Source of the DNA: a virus
IMG/VR virus record: IMGVR_UViG_3300033148_008281
Span: 1-32,228 of that record
Strand: one strand, 5' to 3'
Length of the DNA stretch: 32,228 nt
Shown: positions 5,555-12,467 of the stretch, piece after piece
Numbering within the stretch: the first letter of the stretch is position 1
Layout of the letters: every line of letters starts with the position of its first letter
The notes under the pieces: model-generated
Databases searched by the model: none
What the model saw: the letters and a program-made list of their open reading frames with translations, nothing else
What the model was told of the DNA's origin: nothing
Position numbers and translations under genes: made by a program

Positions 5555-6102
5555 TCTTCCTCCTCATTTAAAATTCCAATTATTTCATCTTCATTAAATA
5601 TAAACACCTCCTGGTTTTTGTATCTAACAATTTGTCCTTTAAACTCCGCTATGTACACTCTATCCCCGACTTTAACACATGGAGTGATATATTTACCCAG
5701 ATGGTTTCTTTGTCCGGGCCCGACTGCAACAACCAGGCCGGTTTGGGCTCTTCCCTTTACTGTTTCTGGCAGGTGTAATCCGGATGCTGTTTGTTTTGCT
5801 TCATCCTTTTTTATAAACACACGATTAAACAATGGGTCTATTGGAAATGACATTATTTCGTACTCCTTTATCAATTTTTCTTTTTTAGCCTTACTGAACT
5901 TCTTAATTTTCGCCTCTTTAATAGACGCCGTACTACGATTTGTGGCACCCTCTTTGTATACTAAAACAAACGGAAGGTGAGATCTAACACACTTGCTACC
6001 ATGTCCTGTTGCGTGCGTTTTTAATCTCTTTTTCAAACAATTGGTTATCCCAGTATAATAAGCACCATTGGATAACCTTAACATATACACCAACCATGTC
6101 AT
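5551..6102 (-). CDS. GIY-YIG nuclease domain fused to GroES-like co-chaperonin
   Basis: 183 residues in one uninterrupted frame. Residues 1-80 match the UPF0213-type GIY-YIG fold: VYML and YYTGIT for the two signature strands, R26 in the helix and E63 in IKEAKIKKF for metal binding. Residues 84-183 match Cpn10/GroES: PIDPLFNRVFIKK at its start, a mobile-loop-like segment (EAKQTASGLHLPE), VVAVGPG, VKVGDRVYI and the closing EDEIIGIL. GroES caps a GroEL chamber during folding, and phages often encode their own version. Met84 lies nine bases after AAAGGAG, so a separate 100-residue GroES may also be made. No groEL is present in the window. I know of no described GIY-YIG/GroES protein. Confidence 0.85.
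   Translation of the reverse strand: MTWLVYMLRLSNGAYYTGITNCLKKRLKTHATGHGSKCVRSHLPFVLVYKEGATNRSTASIKEAKIKKFSKAKKEKLIKEYEIMSFPIDPLFNRVFIKKDEAKQTASGLHLPETVKGRAQTGLVVAVGPGQRNHLGKYITPCVKVGDRVYIAEFKGQIVRYKNQEVFIFNEDEIIGILNEEEE
5863..5869 (-). promoter_or_regulatory. internal ribosome binding site for a stand-alone GroES
   Basis: AAAGGAG lies nine bases before the in-frame ATG at 5853 (Met84 of the fusion). Initiation there yields a 100-residue protein, the normal size of GroES (about 97). The site sits in the codons linking the two domains, so one gene may give both the fusion and free co-chaperonin. Confidence 0.5.
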
Positions 6103-6103
6103 T

Positions 6104-6550
6104 TTAGAACATTACCTCGGGCGCATAATAATATCCAAGTCGAGTAATATTTGGTAAATGGTCGTCGAGTTTCAATAAGCCATCTATCAAACCATCGAGT
6201 TCTGGTAAATCATTAAGCATTGACTGTTTCTCAGTAAAAACAGATATTTTTTCTTTAATTATCCTATCATTACCCAGCACATTTATTATTTGAACGATTC
6301 TTTTGGCCTCGGTTTTCTTTTTTATAGGAATCATTAAGGCAAAATTCAAAATATCGTCATACTTTTTATTTTCTTGCGTCCCAACAACCAACATACCATT
6401 AAAATAATCCGCTATTATCTGGTTATTTGTTCGAATGTTTGATATCTTGGTGTCTTGTGATGTTTTATTGTACTTTCTAGCTATTACTCTAAGGTCTTGC
6501 TTTTTTAGAGATCTGCTAATAATCTCGACCCTGAATCCAATAAAAACCAT
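6104..6550 (-). CDS. hypothetical protein, 148 aa
   Basis: Not recognised. The start at 6550 is preferred over an earlier one inside the upstream gene, because AGGTG lies five bases before and it begins just after that gene's stop. The sequence is an alpha/beta mix with a basic N-terminus (RSLKKQDLRVIARKYNK). It sits between the IMPDH/GMPR-like gene and the GroES fusion, with one base to the next ATG. Confidence 0.6.
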   Translation of the reverse strand: MVFIGFRVEIISRSLKKQDLRVIARKYNKTSQDTKISNIRTNNQIIADYFNGMLVVGTQENKKYDDILNFALMIPIKKKTEAKRIVQIINVLGNDRIIKEKISVFTEKQSMLNDLPELDGLIDGLLKLDDHLPNITRLGYYYAPEVMF

Positions 6551-6558
6551 AAAAACAC

Positions 6559-7668
6559 CTATTTTTTGCCGTGCGGAGTTCCCTCTGTGTACCCCGATGA
6601 AGTTATTTTGACCCATTTTGCGTTGTATCTTAATTCCGTTAAATTAGTTGCCCCAGAATAACTGAGCCCTATTTGTAACGATTTACACATACTTTCTATA
6701 ATCTTTTTTGCGGATCGGCCGGTGTAGGGGATTTTTATAGATATGCCCTCACTAGGCAAACCCATTTGAGTTTTATTGAACCACTTTTCTCTCGCCGCGT
6801 CTGATGCCATACCGTGATAATATTTGTATAATTGGCCGTTTTCCTCTAAAAATTCGCCCGGTGCTTCCTCTGTGCCTGCTAGCATTGAACCCATCATAAC
6901 CGCATCAGCACCGATAGCAATAGATTTCACAATATCAGAAGAAGAACGAATACCGCCATCAGCAATAATAGCTACATTGGGAAAGGCTTTGGTTGTGCTA
7001 TATGTGTATCCGTCTTGTGGCTCTGTACAACCACCATATCCCAAATTTTGACAAGTTTTAATTCGCACACAGTCTTCGATGGCTGATAGTTGGGGCACAC
7101 CATGTCCTGTGACCATTCGAGTTGTACATACCGATCCACTTCCTATACCCACTCGAATAGAATTAGTTCCTGCTTCGGCCAATTTAAGTGCACCATCAAA
7201 AGTGGCCACATTTCCAGACATTATTAAAGCATCCGAAAACATTTCTCTAATTATTTCAACCGCTTTAATACAATTTGCATTATGCCCATTAGCCACATCT
7301 ATACAGAAATTGCGAGCGCCCACGTCATACAACCTTTGTGATCTTTCCAATAAAGAATTAAGGCCCACGGCAAAATAAATGCCTTTTAAACTCGAACGTT
7401 TGGTAAGATTTTTAGCCATTTGGACCTGAGACTCTATACCCATGTATCTATGAATCACAGCAACTCCGCCTAAATCCACCATAGCGACAGCCATTTTTTC
7501 TTCTGTAACGGTATGCATTGGCGCAGATACAATGGGAACAGAAAAGTTAAAATCTTTTATTTGAGTTTGCACCGATGGATCTTTGCGAGATTTAACCGCT
7601 GAATAAACCGGTGCAAGGATAAAATCATCAAAAGTATATGCTCTGGGCGCGGTGTTCAATTTGTTCAC
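6559..7668 (-). CDS. IMP dehydrogenase/GMP reductase family enzyme, CBS-less
   Basis: 369 residues forming the (beta/alpha)8 barrel of this family. Visible are FDDFILAP at the start, VSAPMHTVTE, the phosphate-binding GIGSGSVCTTR with the catalytic Cys, IADGGIRSSSDIVKSIAIGADAVMMGSMLAGTEE, and YHGMAS. The CBS pair normally inserted in IMPDH is absent, and the Arg-Tyr dyad of the IMPDH flap is not seen (REKWFN instead). Length and flap favour GMP reductase (GMP plus NADPH to IMP and ammonia). With PurA nearby this would turn guanine into adenine nucleotides. A CBS-less IMPDH remains possible. It starts with GTG two bases after the upstream stop. Confidence 0.8.
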   Translation of the reverse strand: MNKLNTAPRAYTFDDFILAPVYSAVKSRKDPSVQTQIKDFNFSVPIVSAPMHTVTEEKMAVAMVDLGGVAVIHRYMGIESQVQMAKNLTKRSSLKGIYFAVGLNSLLERSQRLYDVGARNFCIDVANGHNANCIKAVEIIREMFSDALIMSGNVATFDGALKLAEAGTNSIRVGIGSGSVCTTRMVTGHGVPQLSAIEDCVRIKTCQNLGYGGCTEPQDGYTYSTTKAFPNVAIIADGGIRSSSDIVKSIAIGADAVMMGSMLAGTEEAPGEFLEENGQLYKYYHGMASDAAREKWFNKTQMGLPSEGISIKIPYTGRSAKKIIESMCKSLQIGLSYSGATNLTELRYNAKWVKITSSGYTEGTPHGKK

Positions 7669-7670
7669 CT

Positions 7671-7853
7671 TTAGACGCGACCCAACGAACGCAAATATTT
7701 CTTGGTTTTGTGTAACCCGAGCCTTAAAGCCTTACTCTCTATTGACCTTATGCTTCTCTGCAACATATTAGCCACACTAGCACTTGAATATCTCCCAAAA
7801 TACTGTCGCAAAGTTTTAACATCTTGTTTGTTCCATAATCGTATCTTATTCAT
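7671..7853 (-). CDS. small Myb/SANT-like DNA-binding protein, 60 aa
   Basis: The sequence LWNKQDVKTLRQYF...SSASVANMLQRSIRSIESKALRLGL fits the three-helix Myb-like/HTH module (W at the start, a turn, then RS..SI..KA..LGL in the recognition helix) that occurs as free-standing phage proteins and as an end domain of homing enzymes. DNA binding is therefore likely; the target is unknown. It sits directly upstream of the IMPDH/GMPR-like gene, so local regulation is possible. Confidence 0.6.
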   Translation of the reverse strand: MNKIRLWNKQDVKTLRQYFGRYSSASVANMLQRSIRSIESKALRLGLHKTKKYLRSLGRV

Positions 7854-7894
7854 CTTTCGCCCTTTCTGTTTTGAGCAACATCACTCATTAAGTA

Positions 7895-8611
7895 TTATAC
7901 ACTCGTTTTAAAAACTTCTTTTATTATATTATCTACGTCAAGTCCAAAGGGATCATTCTTTCTTCCTATTGGCTTTCCAACCCAGAAATGTGTAAAAACA
8001 TTACCCTTTTTAATTTTTGGATATTTTTTAATCAGTGCCTTGCATAATGCAATGATACATGTAATTTGTTCTTTTGTATACGGAGCATAATATCCCTCGA
8101 CTTCACTTCCGTCTGGGTAACTAATTCTTCCAAATTTGGTTTCCCCTTTGTATCTTTTTAGGTTACGTCCAACTTCATAATAGATTTTTCCATTTTCGTG
8201 TTTTTGCATCAGTCCAATGTTACAAATCTCAATACCTATACTGTTGTGATTTAAGTTACCAACAGTTTTTTCGTTTATAATCGTTTCGCTTCTACCTACA
8301 TGCCACGCTTTTTCTTTTAATTTTACCAATTGTTTAATTTCGTCTTTTTTGGTTCCGATCACATAATGAGCTGACGCCTGTGCTTGTGGACTCTTAAGCC
8401 ACGACACTATTCCATTAAAAGTTCCGGGGCCTGTGTGATGTAAAACAATACAATCAATATCTCGTTTTCTTTTTGATTTATTTGGAGACGGATCAAATGA
8501 AACTTGCTCCAGGTCTATTAATTTTTCTGGTATAAGAGTAGACAATTTATAACTCCTAGTTTTTAATAATGTTTTGATAAACGAGTTGTACATTTTGTAA
8601 AATGCAATCAT
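7895..8611 (-). CDS. N-acetylmuramoyl-L-alanine amidase (endolysin)
   Basis: 238 residues of the amidase_2 (AmpD/T7 lysozyme) family, which cuts the bond between MurNAc and L-Ala in peptidoglycan to release phage. Likely zinc ligands are H58 or H59 in IVLHHTGPG, H208 in FTHFW and D220 in GRKNDPFG. SAHYVIG and AWHVGRS are also typical. No signal peptide or separate cell-wall-binding domain is seen, so it needs a holin for export. None is evident nearby, though the 40-residue membrane protein at the left end is a distant possibility. Its ATG overlaps the stop of the dNMP kinase (ATGA). Confidence 0.85.
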   Translation of the reverse strand: MIAFYKMYNSFIKTLLKTRSYKLSTLIPEKLIDLEQVSFDPSPNKSKRKRDIDCIVLHHTGPGTFNGIVSWLKSPQAQASAHYVIGTKKDEIKQLVKLKEKAWHVGRSETIINEKTVGNLNHNSIGIEICNIGLMQKHENGKIYYEVGRNLKRYKGETKFGRISYPDGSEVEGYYAPYTKEQITCIIALCKALIKKYPKIKKGNVFTHFWVGKPIGRKNDPFGLDVDNIIKEVFKTSV

Positions 8612-9150
8612 AGGATTAGCCGTAAATACAAGGTGTTAATTTTATTACAAAAGTCTTCTAAAGATGAATCATTGTCAATTACAAAATCCCAACCATCATA
8701 AGATTTCATCGCAACTTCGGACTCATGTTTTGATGAGATTATTTTCTTTCTTCCGCCAAAAGAGCCTATTATTTTAACTACGGCCCCTCCAAGAGATTTT
8801 ATTAAATTTGCCTCATTTGGAAACCTCACATCCGATACAACCCAACTTTTCGTACTTTTTGCTATTTTTCTCTCCATGGCCTTAATCCACACATCGTCTC
8901 TGTGTCCTTTGCGAAGCCCGTCCGTTCCCATTTTCTGCAATATAGATCGCGGGGTCTCTTTCCAAAAAGAATCTTCTACATCTTTAAGGTTGCCATTTAC
9001 TTGTTCTTCGGTAAGACCATATATTATCTTAGCCGCTTGCTTTAATGGACCAGCGAACGATATTTTAGTGAACCCGTATTCACGCACCAAGTAATCAGAC
9101 GCAGAATCTTTTCCGACCCGCGCTTCATAACCAAATGAAATTATGGACAT
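8608..9150 (-). CDS. deoxynucleoside monophosphate kinase (T4 gp1-like)
   Basis: 180 residues. The P-loop is GYEARVGKDS near residue 7, the phage dNMP kinase form with GKD. It is followed by an LKQAAKIIYGL helix and WVVSDVRFPNEANLI, typical of the T4 gp1/DUF1064-like kinases that phosphorylate dNMPs for phage DNA synthesis. It would feed nucleotides beside the RNR and purine genes. The ATG at 9150 is preferred to a TTG two codons earlier, because AAGGA is correctly placed. It overlaps the end of the upstream gene by ten bases. Confidence 0.78.
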   Translation of the reverse strand: MSIISFGYEARVGKDSASDYLVREYGFTKISFAGPLKQAAKIIYGLTEEQVNGNLKDVEDSFWKETPRSILQKMGTDGLRKGHRDDVWIKAMERKIAKSTKSWVVSDVRFPNEANLIKSLGGAVVKIIGSFGGRKKIISSKHESEVAMKSYDGWDFVIDNDSSLEDFCNKINTLYLRLIL

Positions 9151-9356
9151 TCGCAATATATCCTTCTATTTAATTCGGCTTTTATTATTTCATATTTGGC
9201 ATCAACTCTTTTTTTCTCTTCCATCTCTACACCAAAATGCTTATTGTGTGATTCGCTTACATACAAATACATAGCATACAAATCGCTAAAGGATAATGAT
9301 TTAATATATTCGTCGAAAGGTAACGGCCTTACCTCGGAGAAAGTAACTTTTTTCAT
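9141..9356 (-). CDS. hypothetical protein, 71 aa
   Basis: Not recognised. It is helical, with a charged middle (EMEEKKRVDAKYEIIKAELNRR) and a C-terminal CEC. It overlaps the dNMP kinase start by ten bases, which suggests coupling. No domain is visible. Confidence 0.6.
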   Translation of the reverse strand: MKKVTFSEVRPLPFDEYIKSLSFSDLYAMYLYVSESHNKHFGVEMEEKKRVDAKYEIIKAELNRRIYCECP

Positions 9357-9366
9357 TTAAAACTCC

Positions 9367-9984
9367 CTATATGAATTTTCTTACGTACTTGTCTCTATGA
9401 TATTTTGTTTTGCCTAAACGCTTCAATGCATCTACATGTTTTGTGGTATAATATCCCTTATTGCTAGCCCAACCATAATCTGGGTGAACCTTTTTTGCCA
9501 ATTCTATTATGTAACGATCCCGCTCGACTTTGGCTATAATGGAAGCAGCAGCAATACTTATGCTTTTCCCGTCGCCCTTAACTATTGCAAGTTGGGGAAT
9601 GTCGATTTCTGGGACCTCTTTGTTGCCATCTATTAAAATGAAATCAGGTACAACAGTTAGCTTCTCTAACGCTCTACGAAAAGCCTTAAATTTTGACCAG
9701 TATATGTTTATTTCATCAATTTCGTCTACTGATCCGATGCCAATAGCATAATCTGTAGTGTTTTCGATAATTTGCTCGTATAAAACTTCTCTTTCTTCTG
9801 CGGTCTTTTGTTTGGAATCGTTCAGTCCCGGCATTAAATTACGATAATCTATATTTTGAGGAAATACCAACGCACAACAGAAGACCTCTCCACAGAGTGA
9901 GCCGCAGCCCGTCTCGTCTAGGCCGGCAATTGTAACATAACCCTGTGCTGCTATATCTTGTTCATATTTGTCGTTAGCTGCCAT
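9367..9984 (-). CDS. rnhB: ribonuclease HII
   Basis: 205 residues. RNase HII cuts RNA in RNA-DNA hybrids and at single ribonucleotides, and here it could remove primers or repair ribonucleotides in phage DNA. Catalytic acids are visible: D23 and E24 in the opening GLDETGCG (usual form DExGRG), D119 in LIDGN, and probably D138 in KGD. SIAAASIIAKVERD and HPDYGWASNKGY are also hallmarks. Length is normal for the family. It has a weak ribosome binding site and sits between PhoH and small genes. Confidence 0.92.
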   Translation of the reverse strand: MAANDKYEQDIAAQGYVTIAGLDETGCGSLCGEVFCCALVFPQNIDYRNLMPGLNDSKQKTAEEREVLYEQIIENTTDYAIGIGSVDEIDEINIYWSKFKAFRRALEKLTVVPDFILIDGNKEVPEIDIPQLAIVKGDGKSISIAAASIIAKVERDRYIIELAKKVHPDYGWASNKGYYTTKHVDALKRLGKTKYHRDKYVRKFI

Positions 9985-10014
9985 GATTTTATATTACACC
10001 GTTTTGATATTTTT

Positions 10015-11301
10015 CTACAATCTTTCTGCCGCCAGAGTTGCCAAAGCCGATCTTTCGCCCTTTATAAGCGTAATATGTGCTGCTATACTATCATTCTTAA
10101 ATTTCTCTATGGTGTATGACAGTCCATTATCAGAATAATCCAAATATGGGGTATCTATCTGTTCAACATCCCCCGTCAATAAAATCTTGGTATTAAATCC
10201 AACCCTAGTAACAATTGTCTTTATTTCATGCCGTGATAGGTTTTGAGCCTCATCAACTATCATAAATGAAGTATTAAGTGAACGGCCGCGTATATAAGTA
10301 AGAGGTTCTACTTCAATTTGCCCGGCGCTTTTTAAACTCTCTACAAAATTTCTTCCTTTTTCGGAGAATATCAAGTCTAAGTTGTCATTAATTGGCGTCA
10401 TCCACGGCAATAGCTTTTCCTCTAGCGACCCTGGCAAAAAGCCTAGCTCTTTTCCAACCGGCTGGATTGGTCGAGTTATTACAATTCTTTTATACACATC
10501 CAAGTCCAATATCTGCGCAACTCCTGCTAATAGCGACAATAAAGTTTTGCCGGTACCCGCACGTCCGGATATTGTCACGAGCTTTATCTTTGGGTCGAAT
10601 AAAGCATCCAGCAAATACCTTTGTTCTCTGTTTTTCGGAGACAGCCCCCAAATATTATCGTGTGTTTTTATTTTCTCCAAGCATCCGTCATTGAATTTGG
10701 CTAACGCACCATGCTGTGGGTCGGTAGTAGAAATTAACTGTATGTATTCATTCGCAAACAACCCCTTTACATCTATTTTGGTTGAACCATTTTGATGAAT
10801 TTCGTCTATCATTTCCCCCGAGACTAATAACTCTCTGTGCCCCTTGTAAATTTCATCAAGGCTATCTACTACAAAATCAGAAGTGTAATCTTCGGCTTTC
10901 ACACAAAGAGCATCACATTTAACTCTTAAATTTAAATCTTTTGTTATAATTTTTACATCTTGCCCTTTCTGTGCCAACCCAATCGCCACACTTATTATGC
11001 GATTATCTACCCTATCAAGATCCAGATCGGATGGAATATGGTTTTTACAATCTAACTCAACTCTTATTTTTCCTCCGGACTCGGTCGGTATACCCTCATG
11101 TATGCTGCCCAAATATCTCATTTCGTCCAACATTCGGATAGCCATCCTGGCATGACGTGCTGCTTGATCACTACCATCTTTCTTTTTATCAAGCTCATCA
11201 AGAACCACTAAAGGTATTACGACCTCGTTATCTTCAAACGCAAACAGCGATCGAGGCTCGTACATTAAGATATTCGTGTCCAATAAATAAGTTTTTGTCA
11301 T
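10015..11301 (-). CDS. PIN-PhoH ATPase (PhoH-like protein)
   Basis: 428 residues. The N-terminal PIN nuclease domain (about 1-145) shows LLDTNILMY at the start, VVLDELDKKK and DNRIISVA. The C-terminal PhoH helicase/ATPase shows Walker A GRAGTGKT near 247, RPIQPVGKELGFLPG, Walker B MIVDEAQN and LLTGDVEQID. The combination is known in bacteria and phages and is linked to RNA unwinding and decay. The ATG at 11301 is chosen because AAGGAG lies about ten bases before; the longer frame starts with TTG and has no site. It follows the homing endonuclease gene. Confidence 0.9.
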   Translation of the reverse strand: MTKTYLLDTNILMYEPRSLFAFEDNEVVIPLVVLDELDKKKDGSDQAARHARMAIRMLDEMRYLGSIHEGIPTESGGKIRVELDCKNHIPSDLDLDRVDNRIISVAIGLAQKGQDVKIITKDLNLRVKCDALCVKAEDYTSDFVVDSLDEIYKGHRELLVSGEMIDEIHQNGSTKIDVKGLFANEYIQLISTTDPQHGALAKFNDGCLEKIKTHDNIWGLSPKNREQRYLLDALFDPKIKLVTISGRAGTGKTLLSLLAGVAQILDLDVYKRIVITRPIQPVGKELGFLPGSLEEKLLPWMTPINDNLDLIFSEKGRNFVESLKSAGQIEVEPLTYIRGRSLNTSFMIVDEAQNLSRHEIKTIVTRVGFNTKILLTGDVEQIDTPYLDYSDNGLSYTIEKFKNDSIAAHITLIKGERSALATLAAERL

Positions 11302-11332
11302 GTGTTTGGGGCTCCTTTTTAAATATTTCAAT

Positions 11333-12100
11333 TTATGTCTTCACAGATTCGCATCTATACCCCTTATGATGCTTACGTCTTCCGAAAGCCACTGCTATCA
11401 TGTGTTGTCGACATAAATTATTTTCTCTACAATATTTCGCCAAATTTTTAATTATTTTCGAGGTTCCATTTGGCTTTATTATTTTATATTCTTTGGCTCG
11501 ACGCTCATTTCCAACCATTCTTTGGCGCATTTTTTCTGGCATTTTCTTTCCCATATGTGACTTGCTAAGGTTATCTCTGTGAGTTTGCGATTTAACTTTG
11601 CCAGTTTGTGCTTTGGACATTTTAATTTTAGTTTCCTCTGAGTGCCTATTGCCCATTAATCCTTTGGATATTTTTAATTTATGAGATTCCGATAGAGGCA
11701 CTCCTTTTTTTCCTTTATTAAACTCTATCATATATGGCCGGCTCCTTCCTTTAAGAGCCTCAGATATCTTTTTCTTAGTTTCTGGCACCATAGGGGTATT
11801 TCTGCCCCCTGGTGTAGAATTGTAACCGCCTTTATAGGTGTCAAATAAAGAAACAAAAAAGGTTTCCATTTCATTCAAAAATCTAATTGGAATATCATCG
11901 CCCACTATACCCCAAATCCAATCGCTTTTATCATATTTTTTGAGAGCCCGAGCGAATTTATGATCATTATATTTAGCACTTTCGTGATGCTGATAGACCC
12001 TTTCGTCCAATTCCTTTATAGTTTGCCCAACGTAAAATTTATTACTTTTGATATTGGCCGCTACATAAATGATGCCAATTTTTGATTTTTTTGAACTCAT
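11333..12100 (-). CDS. GIY-YIG homing endonuclease with NUMOD3 repeats
   Basis: 255 residues. The N-terminal nuclease carries IIYVAANIKSNKFYVGQT (GIY and YIG strands), an ELDERVYQH helix and an acidic NEMETFF position. The middle holds three or more NUMOD3-type DNA-binding repeats (S-x-x-H-K-x-K-I-S-K-x-x-x-G). The tail has an HTH-like end (SKIIKNLAKYCRENNL) and KGYRCE. Such Seg/I-TevI-like enzymes cut DNA and spread their own gene. It is free-standing between the gene after nrdJ and phoH. The start at 12100 follows the upstream stop by two bases, with GGAAT before it. Confidence 0.88.
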   Translation of the reverse strand: MSSKKSKIGIIYVAANIKSNKFYVGQTIKELDERVYQHHESAKYNDHKFARALKKYDKSDWIWGIVGDDIPIRFLNEMETFFVSLFDTYKGGYNSTPGGRNTPMVPETKKKISEALKGRSRPYMIEFNKGKKGVPLSESHKLKISKGLMGNRHSEETKIKMSKAQTGKVKSQTHRDNLSKSHMGKKMPEKMRQRMVGNERRAKEYKIIKPNGTSKIIKNLAKYCRENNLCRQHMIAVAFGRRKHHKGYRCESVKT

Positions 12101-12102
12101 TT

Positions 12103-12465
12103 TTATTCCGCCGGGCATATGCTCCATTCATTTAAGTGTATCTCATAATAAACCCCGCTTTCGTCTATTTTTTTTATCCGATTTGGCATCTTCCACTGCC
12201 CGATTAAATTCTCCTTTTCTGCCGGAAGCCAACCCTGATTAAAATTATCATCGTACCAAGCCTTTTTAAACACATCGATTTCGCCATTAGAATATAGCAC
12301 TACGTCCACCCCCAGGTCTTCCATTTTGGACCTATAATCGCAAATATTCTCGTCCAATGCCCCTTCTGCACCCAAATATATTACTATTTGCTCTATCCAT
12401 TCTTGACGAGATTCTTTTATCATTTCATTGGCATCAGATAAGTTGCACAAAAAGATAGCAGTCAT
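12103..12465 (-). CDS. hypothetical protein, 120 aa
   Basis: Not recognised. An alpha/beta protein with an acidic middle and many Trp in the second half (KKAWYDDNFNQGWLP, GQWKMPNR). The ATG at 12465 follows the nrdJ stop by two bases, so it is co-translated with the reductase. A GTG four codons earlier is less likely. Confidence 0.6.
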   Translation of the reverse strand: MTAIFLCNLSDANEMIKESRQEWIEQIVIYLGAEGALDENICDYRSKMEDLGVDVVLYSNGEIDVFKKAWYDDNFNQGWLPAEKENLIGQWKMPNRIKKIDESGVYYEIHLNEWSICPAE

Positions 12466-12467
12466 GT

